From Candidatus Fibrimonadales bacterium (GTDB lineage Bacteria; Fibrobacterota; Fibrobacteria; Fibrobacterales; Fibrobacteraceae): 5,119 nucleotides of DNA. Shown piece by piece: positions 1 to 4,792 of this stretch. How positions within the stretch are numbered: position 1 is the first letter of the stretch; each line of letters begins with the position of its first letter. The notes beneath the pieces were generated by a model. The model was given only the letters and a program-made list of their open reading frames with translations, was not told the DNA's origin and ran no database searches. A program made the translations under genes and the position numbers. Where the stretch lies: NCBI GenBank assembly GCA_009777135.1, contig WRMM01000179.1, positions 1-5,119 on the forward strand. The letters run 5' to 3'.

Positions 1-62
1 CCGCCAGAAAGCACTATTCCAAGCACTAAAATAAGCATATAAATTGGCTCAAAATAAAACAT
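1..62 (-). CDS. N-terminal fragment of a membrane protein, possibly a YugP-type zinc metallopeptidase (runs off the left edge)
   Basis: Only the first 20 codons are in the window, read leftward from an ATG at 62-60. The fragment reads MFYFEPIYMLILVLGIVLSG: a short aromatic start followed by a hydrophobic stretch that begins a membrane helix or signal anchor. The start is well supported, because the minus strand carries AAAGGAGG (76-69) six bases ahead of the ATG, the strongest ribosome site in the window. A start of the form M-aromatic-x-aromatic-x-P-x-Y followed by a helix is what I remember of YugP-family neutral zinc metallopeptidases, which are membrane-anchored with a cytoplasmic or surface HExxH domain. 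The catalytic motif would lie outside the window, so the family name is an inference. That a real coding start exists here is much more certain than its identity. The gene is divergent from everything else in the window. Confidence 0.6.
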   Translation of the reverse strand, partial: MFYFEPIYMLILVLGIVLSG

Positions 63-68
63 AGAGAA

Positions 69-76
69 CCTCCTTT
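69..76 (-). promoter_or_regulatory. Strong Shine-Dalgarno site for the leftward gene
   Basis: The minus strand reads AAAGGAGG followed by six bases and ATG. This near-perfect anti-16S match with ideal spacing fixes the start of the partial leftward gene at base 62. Confidence 0.8.
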
Positions 77-103
77 GATATATAAATTTAGCTTTTTAAG
101 GCA

Positions 104-120
104 AAAAATACTATATTTTT
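104..120. repeat. AT-rich inverted repeat in the divergent gap, overlapping a CTATATT box
   Basis: AAAAATA (104-110) and TATTTTT (114-120) are perfect inverted arms around a 3-base centre. A CTATATT box (111-117) lies within it. The element sits midway in the 170-base gap between the leftward gene and the rightward 51-codon gene, where a promoter or operator serving either side is expected. On the minus strand the same bases contain TATAGT, a possible -10 for the leftward gene. AT-rich palindromes arise easily by chance, so this is only a candidate. Confidence 0.3.
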
Positions 121-203
121 GCAAAAAAAGCTGATACACTGCATTTTTTGGGGGGTAAAGGTGGCTTATAACGCCAAAAACCAAAAAAGATGCTTCCATT
201 TTT

Positions 204-210
204 CTATATT
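204..210 (+). promoter_or_regulatory. Candidate -10 box (CTATATT) for the 51-residue membrane protein gene
   Basis: CTATATT occurs 22 bases ahead of the ATG at 233. It matches the boxes in front of dnaN and the lipoprotein operon. Here the distance leaves room for a short leader that contains a Shine-Dalgarno site (GGAG, 223-226). No convincing -35 hexamer is visible about 17 bases upstream. Confidence 0.5.
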
Positions 211-222
211 TCATTTAAAAAC

Positions 223-226
223 GGAG
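223..226 (+). promoter_or_regulatory. Shine-Dalgarno site choosing the ATG at 233
   Basis: GGAG lies six bases ahead of ATG 233. It supports that start over in-frame upstream starts (TTG at 119, GTG at 161), which would precede the candidate promoter box and add an atypical N-terminus. Confidence 0.55.
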
Positions 227-232
227 CTATCT

Positions 233-388
233 ATGGCACGCAAGGAACGCAGGGCAAAAGCCCGCAGAACAAAAATGAAGGATTTGCATCGCCCGGTTAA
301 GGCAAGTCGCGGAGCTTTAATAGCCCTTGCCATTGTCGCAGCAGTTGTAGTTATTGTTACGCAAGCCATAAGGCTAGGTGGCAGCTGA
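233..388 (+). CDS. Small basic single-pass membrane protein, family not recognised
   Basis: A 51-residue protein. Residues 1-26 are strongly basic (about 12 Lys/Arg against two acidic residues). Residues 27-46 form one uninterrupted hydrophobic helix rich in Ala, Val and Ile, followed by a five-residue tail. By the positive-inside rule the basic segment should be cytoplasmic, giving an N-in single-pass inner-membrane protein. The ATG at 233 is chosen because it has GGAG six bases upstream and follows a CTATATT promoter-like box. The reading frame is open further upstream, to a TTG at 119, but that extension looks non-coding. The stop lies 24 bases before dnaN, whose own promoter-like box fills the gap, so the two genes are adjacent but may be transcribed separately. 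The basic head could bind nucleic acid or membrane lipids; that is speculation. I do not recognise a family. Confidence 0.65.
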   Translation: MARKERRAKARRTKMKDLHRPVKASRGALIALAIVAAVVVIVTQAIRLGGS

Positions 389-399
389 TATTTAAATTA

Positions 400-412
400 C
401 TATATTACCGCT
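400..412 (+). promoter_or_regulatory. Promoter-like box immediately ahead of dnaN, predicting a leaderless mRNA
   Basis: CTATATTACC (400-409) is followed by three bases and the ATG of dnaN. If TATATT (401-406) is the -10 element, transcription would begin at about the A of the start codon. No Shine-Dalgarno sequence is present. The same ten bases at the same distance precede the start at 2580. No clear -35 is visible. Confidence 0.55.
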
Positions 413-1546
413 ATGAAATTTCTTGCTCAAAAATCGGTTTTATCTCCGGTGCTTTCGGCTGCAAAGCTGGTTGTGCCTTCAAAGCCCGCTATTGCAATAG
501 CAGGCTGCTTTTTGCTTCGCTTAAAAGGAAGCAGCCTTGAAATAACAGCAAACGATTTAACAGGTCTGGGTCTTTGCCTGAATATTGAGGTAGAAGGAGA
601 GCAAGACGGCGAAATAGCCGTAGCTGCGGCAGACTTTGTGGAAACAGTGGCAAATGCTCCAGATGGGGAATTGTCAATTTCTGCAAGTGGTTTGAACATG
701 ACTGTTTCATGGGGCGAAGAGCGAGACTCAGACCTCACGGGCAGAAATCCCGAAGATTTTATTAAAACCCCAGACATAAGCCCAGACAGCAATGTAACGC
801 TTAAAGTGCAGGCTCTAGAGTTTTTGCTTTCAAAAGTTTCTTTTGCCGTAAGCAAAAACAGCGATAACCGTCCTTCGCTCACAGGCATTTTGCTGGAAAC
901 GGATGAATCCAGACTGGTTTCCGTTGGCACAGACAGCCATCGGCTTTCAAGGGCTTACATTCAGCCAGAAGAAGGCGAATTTTCGCTTTCTCGCTCCTCA
1001 ATAGTTCCGCCGCGCGCAATTCAAGCTTTGCTTTCAGCCACAGCGGCCACTGGAGACTCCGAGGCATCAATTTCACTGGGCTTCACCGAAACGCATTTGA
1101 AATTCCAAACTCCAAATGTGACAATTGTCGCAAAATTGCTGGAAGGTCCATATCCGGCATGGCGCCCAGTCATTCCAAAAAATTTACCCATTTCAATAAG
1201 GTTCAACACCTCAGAAATGCTGGAAGTTTTGCAAAGAGTAAACGCTTCAACAGATAAAGCAACCCACAGCGCAAGGCTCACCGTTCAAGATTCAACAATG
1301 AGAATCTCTGCCGTAGGCTCCAGACGCACCAGAGAAAAAATAACATGCGTATATGAAAATCCAGACAGCAGCGAGCCTTTGCATTTGGGAGTCAATGTTA
1401 GCTACCTCATGGAAATTCTGAAAATCTGCGGCACGGAAGAAGCCCAGATTTTGGTGAACGGCGAACATTCTCTTTGCGAAATTTTACCCGCCGGCAACGA
1501 TAGCGAATTGCTTTTCTTGCTGATGCTCGTTAGACTGGCTGAATGA
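413..1546 (+). CDS. dnaN: DNA polymerase III subunit beta (sliding clamp)
   Basis: A 377-residue protein, the normal length for the bacterial beta clamp, which encircles DNA as a dimer and tethers the replicative polymerase and other clamp-binding proteins. The three-domain pattern is visible. The N-terminal domain starts MKFLAQKSVLSPVLSAAKLVVPSK, giving the usual opening helix and VVPS. Domain 2 carries the typical block FAVSKNSDNRPSLTGILLE followed by VGTDSHRLS (about residues 143-180). Domain 3 begins after LLEGPYPAWRPVIPK (about 243-257), equivalent to the usual LIEGxFPxYRxVIP. The C-terminus reads LLMLVRLAE where most clamps end in MPMRL, so the pocket-lining proline is replaced and two residues are added. 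The gene is not next to dnaA or recF here. It overlaps the downstream kinase by ATGA, implying translational coupling, and its own start appears leaderless. Whether this is the only clamp in the genome cannot be told from the window. Confidence 0.96.
   Translation: MKFLAQKSVLSPVLSAAKLVVPSKPAIAIAGCFLLRLKGSSLEITANDLTGLGLCLNIEVEGEQDGEIAVAAADFVETVANAPDGELSISASGLNMTVSWGEERDSDLTGRNPEDFIKTPDISPDSNVTLKVQALEFLLSKVSFAVSKNSDNRPSLTGILLETDESRLVSVGTDSHRLSRAYIQPEEGEFSLSRSSIVPPRAIQALLSATAATGDSEASISLGFTETHLKFQTPNVTIVAKLLEGPYPAWRPVIPKNLPISIRFNTSEMLEVLQRVNASTDKATHSARLTVQDSTMRISAVGSRRTREKITCVYENPDSSEPLHLGVNVSYLMEILKICGTEEAQILVNGEHSLCEILPAGNDSELLFLLMLVRLAE
483..506. repeat. 24-base near-perfect palindrome in the early dnaN coding region
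   Basis: The core GCTATTGCAATAGC (488-501) is a perfect 14-base palindrome. AGCC (483-486) and GGCT (503-506) extend it past one mismatched pair, so 11 of 12 positions pair. It starts 70 bases into dnaN. In RNA the loop would be small and the core would need to open at its centre, so a protein-binding palindrome is as likely as a hairpin. It encodes ordinary clamp residues (KPAIAIAGC), so chance is possible. Confidence 0.35.
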
Positions 1547-2511
1547 GAAAACTCAAAGCACCCGAAAAAATAGGCCAATACTCAGTGCACGACTGCATTG
1601 GGCAAGGCTCCATGGGCGAAATTTGGCTTTGCCACGATCCTTCGCTTGATAGAATGCTCGTTGTGAAGCGTATGCAGCTTGCGCTCCGCGGAATTGAAGA
1701 CCTTGTGCAGAGATTCAACAGAGAAGTTCAGGTTTTGGCCGCTGTGAACCATCCCAACATTGTTCAGGTTTATGGTTACTGGATGGAAAAAGGCCAGCTC
1801 AATTTATCTATGGAATTTATAAATGGCTGGAGCCTAAAGCAGATTTTAGACAAAACGCCAAGCCCGCCTGTTTGGGCAACTTGCGCTGTGCTGTGGGATT
1901 GTTTGAGCGCGCTTGTCCATGTTCATTCAAAGGATTTTGTGCACAGAGATTTGAAACCCGGAAACATAATGGTTGACTTTGCTGGCAGAACCAAACTTTT
2001 AGATTTTGGAATTGCTCGCGTTGCAAATCAGGATATCACAATTCCCGGAACCATTCTCGGCACAACCGCCTACATGAGCCCTGAGCAGGTAAGAGGAGAA
2101 AACGCAACCGCGCTTGCGGATTTATTCAGCCTCGGGATAATAGCGTTTGAAATGCTAACTGGCAAACATCCTTTTCGAGATGAAGATGCAGAAAGAACCT
2201 CAAGAAATATTCTGAGCAAAAACTTGTCTCCTTCTGATTTTCCAGAAACTGTTCCAAGCGAGCTTCGTCGCTTAGTGTGCAGAATGCTGGCAAAAGACAC
2301 TGCAAAAAGAGCAAGTTCCGCCTATCATTGCTTAATGGAATTGGATGCAACCATGAGCGGTTTGCCCCGAGAACTCTCTCTCCCGCTAAGTTCTTGGCTA
2401 CGCTCTGTGCGCAAAGAGCTGCCCCAGCCGTCTCCGCCAGTATGGAAAAGGGGTTTTTGGCGGAATTTGTCCACCATGCTTTCCACCACAAAAAATGATA
2501 GCAAATCGTAA
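1543..2511 (+). CDS. Hanks-type serine/threonine protein kinase (PknB-like catalytic domain, cytoplasmic)
   Basis: A 322-residue protein. All kinase landmarks are present in order: glycine loop IGQGSMGEIWL (19-29), ATP-anchoring Lys42 in VVKR, helix-C Glu61, catalytic loop HRDLKPGN (134-141) with Asp136, Lys138 and Asn141, DFG (154-156), and the activation segment ending GTTAYMSPEQ (173-182). Next come the conserved Asp193 and LGIIAFEMLTGKHPF (197-211). The enzyme should therefore be active, transferring phosphate from ATP to Ser/Thr; threonines in the activation loop are likely autophosphorylation sites. The catalytic domain ends near residue 270. The last 50 or so residues form a basic, Ser/Pro-rich tail with no transmembrane helix and no PASTA repeats, so it is probably soluble. 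Its ATG overlaps the dnaN stop (ATGA, 1543-1546) and there is no Shine-Dalgarno site, which points to translation by reinitiation after dnaN. Substrates are unknown; a role in replication control is only suggested by the neighbour. Confidence 0.94.
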   Translation: MRKLKAPEKIGQYSVHDCIGQGSMGEIWLCHDPSLDRMLVVKRMQLALRGIEDLVQRFNREVQVLAAVNHPNIVQVYGYWMEKGQLNLSMEFINGWSLKQILDKTPSPPVWATCAVLWDCLSALVHVHSKDFVHRDLKPGNIMVDFAGRTKLLDFGIARVANQDITIPGTILGTTAYMSPEQVRGENATALADLFSLGIIAFEMLTGKHPFRDEDAERTSRNILSKNLSPSDFPETVPSELRRLVCRMLAKDTAKRASSAYHCLMELDATMSGLPRELSLPLSSWLRSVRKELPQPSPPVWKRGFWRNLSTMLSTTKNDSKS

Positions 2512-2554
2512 TTGCATTCTAGTACGTTTTACAAATTGCGCATAATGGGCAAGG

Positions 2555-2569
2555 TAGAAAAATTTTCTA
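2555..2569. repeat. 15-base palindrome touching the promoter box of the lipoprotein operon
   Basis: TAGAAAA (2555-2561) and TTTTCTA (2563-2569) are perfect inverted arms around a single base. The right arm runs into the CTATATT box (2567-2573). A dimeric regulator binding here would block the promoter, so this is a candidate operator. It is AT-only apart from one G and one C, so chance occurrence is plausible. Confidence 0.35.
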
Positions 2570-2579
2570 TATTACCCTT
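2567..2579 (+). promoter_or_regulatory. Promoter-like box immediately ahead of the lipoprotein operon
   Basis: CTATATTACC (2567-2576) followed by three bases and a GTG start repeats exactly the geometry seen ahead of dnaN. It implies transcription starting at or next to the start codon and no leader. No Shine-Dalgarno site is present and no terminator is visible between the kinase stop (2511) and this box. Confidence 0.55.
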
Positions 2580-3725
2580 GTGCGTTATATTATTCTAATA
2601 GCAAGCGTTTTGCTGCTTTTGGCGTGTGCCTCAAGCAAACATGCTTCTTCAAATGAAAGCATGGCAGACGAGATGCTTGGCACGTATATGAGCGGAAGCG
2701 ATGGAGCTGTGGCTATGAGGGCGCCGCGCGGAATGCTTGCTGCGCCTGCTCCAATGGCTAGCGCATCATTTGATGAAGAGGGCGTTGATAGAGCATTATC
2801 TAATGCAGACAGGCGAATGATTAACTACAACGGCAATATCAATTTGCAAAGCGCAGAGCCAGAAGCGGTTATAGATACCGTTATTGAACGGGCAAAGGCA
2901 AAAGGCGGTTCTGTGAGCAATCGCAGAAATGGCCATGTTTCGCTGCAAATTCCCGTTGCAGAGTTCAGAACTTTTTTTGATTACATTTTAACGCTTGGAA
3001 ACGTGACAAGCAAAAATATTTCTGCAAGCGACATTACAGATGCTTTTGCAGACAATGCCGCTCGCCTTCGCATAGCAGAAAGCACGCTTGCCAGATTGCA
3101 GGAACTTTTAGCCGTTGCAAAATCCGAGCAAGAAAAAATTGCCCTCTTAAAAGAAATTCAAAGAGTGAGCGAACAGATTGAGCAGAGAAAACTGGAAGAA
3201 AAAGAATTGCTGCGCCGCGCCGCATTCTCTACCATAAATCTTTGGGTAAGCAACATGCCTGCGCCGGTAGCTCCGCTCCGCATAAACATAAAAGCCTTTG
3301 AATGGTTTTCAAGATTAACCGACCCCAACATGCACCCAAAATCAGACAAAGCATTAAAGCTTCAAGTTCCAAAAGACTTTATAGAAACCGAAAGCAGCAA
3401 ACGGATATGGCAGGCAGCTTCTGCGCTAAACGCAAAATTCTGGGCTTACGAAAAGAAAAACGAACCCCAAGGCTCCCCGGATTTTTGGGCAAACGCAATG
3501 CTAGAATTCTTCAAGCCAAATTACAGCGCAGAACTAAAGCCCGAAGAAACCTTTGCTTTAATCCGCCTTCAAACCTCCCACCCCGACCCAGAAATCTATT
3601 ACATAGCCATACTAAAAACCTCATGCAAAAAAACTCTAAAAATAGCCCAAGCCCACTTTCCAAACAAAGAAGCCGAGCAAAAAAACTCCAAAGCAATACT
3701 AGAAACCTTGAGGATCGCAAAATGA
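2580..3725 (+). CDS. DUF4349-family lipoprotein with an additional C-terminal domain
   Basis: A 381-residue protein starting at GTG. A downstream ATG would remove the signal peptide, so GTG is preferred. Residues 1-16 are a lipoprotein signal ending in the lipobox LLAC, with Cys16 as the lipidated residue. A low-complexity Ala/Ser/Met linker follows (17-75). Residues 76-228 match DUF4349: an opening ADRRMINYNGNINL strand, KGGSVSN, a strand reading VSLQIPVAEF, GNVTSKNISASDITD, a long coiled coil (about 155-212) and a closing strand AAFSTINLWV. DUF4349 proteins are envelope proteins of unknown function. The usual C-terminal membrane helix is missing. Instead residues 258-381 form a separate domain that aligns to the small lipoprotein encoded at 4316-4792. 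The gene opens an operon of three envelope genes and argD. Codons in its last third are rich in C and A and poor in G, unlike its first half. DUF4349 assignment is firm; the function is unknown. Confidence 0.9.
   Translation: MRYIILIASVLLLLACASSKHASSNESMADEMLGTYMSGSDGAVAMRAPRGMLAAPAPMASASFDEEGVDRALSNADRRMINYNGNINLQSAEPEAVIDTVIERAKAKGGSVSNRRNGHVSLQIPVAEFRTFFDYILTLGNVTSKNISASDITDAFADNAARLRIAESTLARLQELLAVAKSEQEKIALLKEIQRVSEQIEQRKLEEKELLRRAAFSTINLWVSNMPAPVAPLRINIKAFEWFSRLTDPNMHPKSDKALKLQVPKDFIETESSKRIWQAASALNAKFWAYEKKNEPQGSPDFWANAMLEFFKPNYSAELKPEETFALIRLQTSHPDPEIYYIAILKTSCKKTLKIAQAHFPNKEAEQKNSKAILETLRIAK
3710..3713 (+). promoter_or_regulatory. Shine-Dalgarno site inside the preceding gene, fixing the start at 3722
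   Basis: GAGG lies eight bases ahead of the ATG at 3722. The frame is open upstream to 3302, but that stretch is antiparsimonious coding inside the preceding gene. This site and the signal peptide that follows identify 3722 as the real start. Confidence 0.6.
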
Positions 3726-4315
3726 AACTAAATCCTGTAAATCTCTTAATCTTGATAATCATGGTTCAGACAATAATTTCCGCTGAGACAATAGAACAAC
3801 GTCTCAACTACAGCATTCGTGCCGCAAACACGGATAGCGTTTTTCAGAAAATAATCCAAACTGCTGAGTCCAAAGGCGGCTACTTCACAAATTTTTCTGA
3901 ACGTTCCATTTCTCTTAGGCTTCCGGCAGAGGCTTTGCAGGAATTTCAAGCAGTGCTTGGCGGCCTTGCTGAAATTAATGAAAGAACTTTTTCAAACACA
4001 GACAAAAGCAATGAGCTTGAAAGATTAAATTCGCAAATAGAATCCCGAAAAAAACTTTTGGAAACATATATGGGCTTGGTAAAAAACGCCCCCTTTGCAG
4101 AACTTCAATCCGTTGAGCGCGAAATGGTAACATTAAATGCGCAAATAGAAAGGCTGCAAGGTCAAAAACAGGCAATAGAAAAAAGAGCCGCCCTAGCCTT
4201 TATTTCAATTCAAGCACACGCCATACAACCGCCAACCCCACGCTTAACAAACCACGTCTCACCCTTCCTCTGGATAAACTCCACCAACCTAAACACACTG
4301 CGGAGGGACTTTTAA
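3722..4315 (+). CDS. Short secreted DUF4349-like coiled-coil protein
   Basis: A 197-residue protein. Residues 1-21 are a Sec-type signal peptide (Lys2, then LLILIIMVQTIISA) with likely cleavage after Ala21 and no lipobox cysteine. The rest is a reduced DUF4349 domain: RLNYSIRAANTDSVF, SKGGYFTN (50-57), the strand ISLRLPAEALQEF (63-75), a coiled coil (about 95-155) and a closing strand AALAFISIQA (156-165). It parallels residues 80-225 of the preceding protein segment by segment, so the two are paralogues. It ends with a short linker (PFLWINSTNLNTL) that resembles the linker in front of the extra domain of the first protein, then stops. The start overlaps the previous stop by ATGA, and the next gene starts at the base after its own stop. 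The mature protein should be soluble in the periplasm and could pair with its neighbours through the coiled coil. No biochemical function is known. Confidence 0.82.
   Translation: MKLNPVNLLILIIMVQTIISAETIEQRLNYSIRAANTDSVFQKIIQTAESKGGYFTNFSERSISLRLPAEALQEFQAVLGGLAEINERTFSNTDKSNELERLNSQIESRKKLLETYMGLVKNAPFAELQSVEREMVTLNAQIERLQGQKQAIEKRAALAFISIQAHAIQPPTPRLTNHVSPFLWINSTNLNTLRRDF
4302..4307 (+). promoter_or_regulatory. Shine-Dalgarno site for the small lipoprotein
   Basis: GGAGGG lies eight bases ahead of the ATG at 4316, inside the end of the preceding gene. It allows independent translation of the lipoprotein and supports ATG 4316 over ATG codons within the heptamer repeat. Confidence 0.7.
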
Positions 4316-4792
4316 ATGAAAAGCAAATATTTGGGTATGGGGTATGGGGTATGGGGTATGGTCATGCTAATCGGGATTTTAACTTCCTGCGCTTCATTCA
4401 AAGCTACTGCTCCTAATAATTTTGCTGAATACAGCGATGGCGGCAAAAAATTCAGGGCTATAAGTTCTGACGGAGTTCTTTACAGGGTTTCTGAATATGA
4501 GCAAAAATCCGAGGCTTCAATAGAATTTTGGAGAGAAGCGTTTTTGCTGAAAATGAAAAATTCAAACTACAAGCAAGAAGATTCCTTGAACATAAGCATA
4601 GACGGCAAACCAGCAATAGGCTACATATTCTCCTTTGCAACCAACACTGGCTCAGACTTATATCTAGTAGCCGCAGTCCCTGTCAAAAACAAAATGCTAG
4701 TAGTAGAAGCCACCGCAGAAAGCGAAAAATTCAACGCCCGCAAAGCCGACATTTTAGAAGCGGTAAGCAAGATAGGATTATTCCCCTTATGA
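4316..4792 (+). CDS. Small lipoprotein, standalone copy of the C-terminal domain of the first operon protein
   Basis: A 158-residue protein. Residues 1-25 are a lipoprotein signal with Lys2 and Lys4, a hydrophobic core and the lipobox LTSC (Cys25). The signal core is unusual: residues 6-15 (LGMGYGVWGM) are encoded by four tandem GGGTATG units. The mature domain (28-152) aligns to residues 258-381 of the first protein in the operon: P-x-x-F (33-36), the A-x-S pair (48-50), FW (71-72), NY (84-85), a Y-centred strand (116) and the ILE helix near 146. Spacing from P to FW is identical in both. The strand-rich pattern, with a SDGVLYRV hairpin and a final helix, recalls the DcrB/PsbP-like fold, but that is an inference from memory. 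It sits directly after the short DUF4349-like gene and overlaps argD by ATGA. It is probably anchored in a membrane facing the periplasm; its function is unknown. Confidence 0.85.
   Translation: MKSKYLGMGYGVWGMVMLIGILTSCASFKATAPNNFAEYSDGGKKFRAISSDGVLYRVSEYEQKSEASIEFWREAFLLKMKNSNYKQEDSLNISIDGKPAIGYIFSFATNTGSDLYLVAAVPVKNKMLVVEATAESEKFNARKADILEAVSKIGLFPL
4333..4360 (+). repeat. Four perfect tandem copies of the heptamer GGGTATG
   Basis: The units are 4333-4339, 4340-4346, 4347-4353 and 4354-4360, without mismatch. They lie 18 bases after the start codon of the small lipoprotein, within the signal-peptide codons. Because 7 is not a multiple of 3, gain or loss of one unit shifts the frame. Each unit contains an ATG; those at 4337 and 4358 are in the present frame and the other two fall in the other two frames. 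Confidence 0.95.

Noticed and set aside
144..155. T6G6 homopolymer pair as a possible slippage site
   Set aside because: It lies in non-coding DNA outside any supported reading frame, and six-base runs are too short to argue for variation.
119..232. Upstream extension of the 51-residue membrane protein from a TTG at 119 or a GTG at 161
   Set aside because: The extension precedes the CTATATT box at 204 and the GGAG at 223, and would put a Phe/His/Lys-rich segment ahead of a coherent basic-plus-helix protein.
427..930. 167-codon open frame on the minus strand inside dnaN
   Set aside because: It is antisense to a conserved gene, has low-complexity Ser/Leu-rich content, no ribosome site and no recognisable domain.
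2126..2491. 121-codon open frame on the minus strand inside the kinase gene
   Set aside because: It is antisense to the conserved kinase, and the translation shows no domain or signal.
2512..2566. Terminator after the kinase gene
   Set aside because: No stable GC-rich stem followed by a T-run is visible; the T-runs here belong to the palindrome at 2555-2569.
3302..3721. Open frame of about 140 codons in the second forward frame, joined to the gene at 3722
   Set aside because: It lies inside the firmly supported DUF4349 lipoprotein gene. Its product is a basic, Pro/Ser-rich string typical of a shifted frame in A/C-rich DNA, while 3722 has a ribosome site and a signal peptide.
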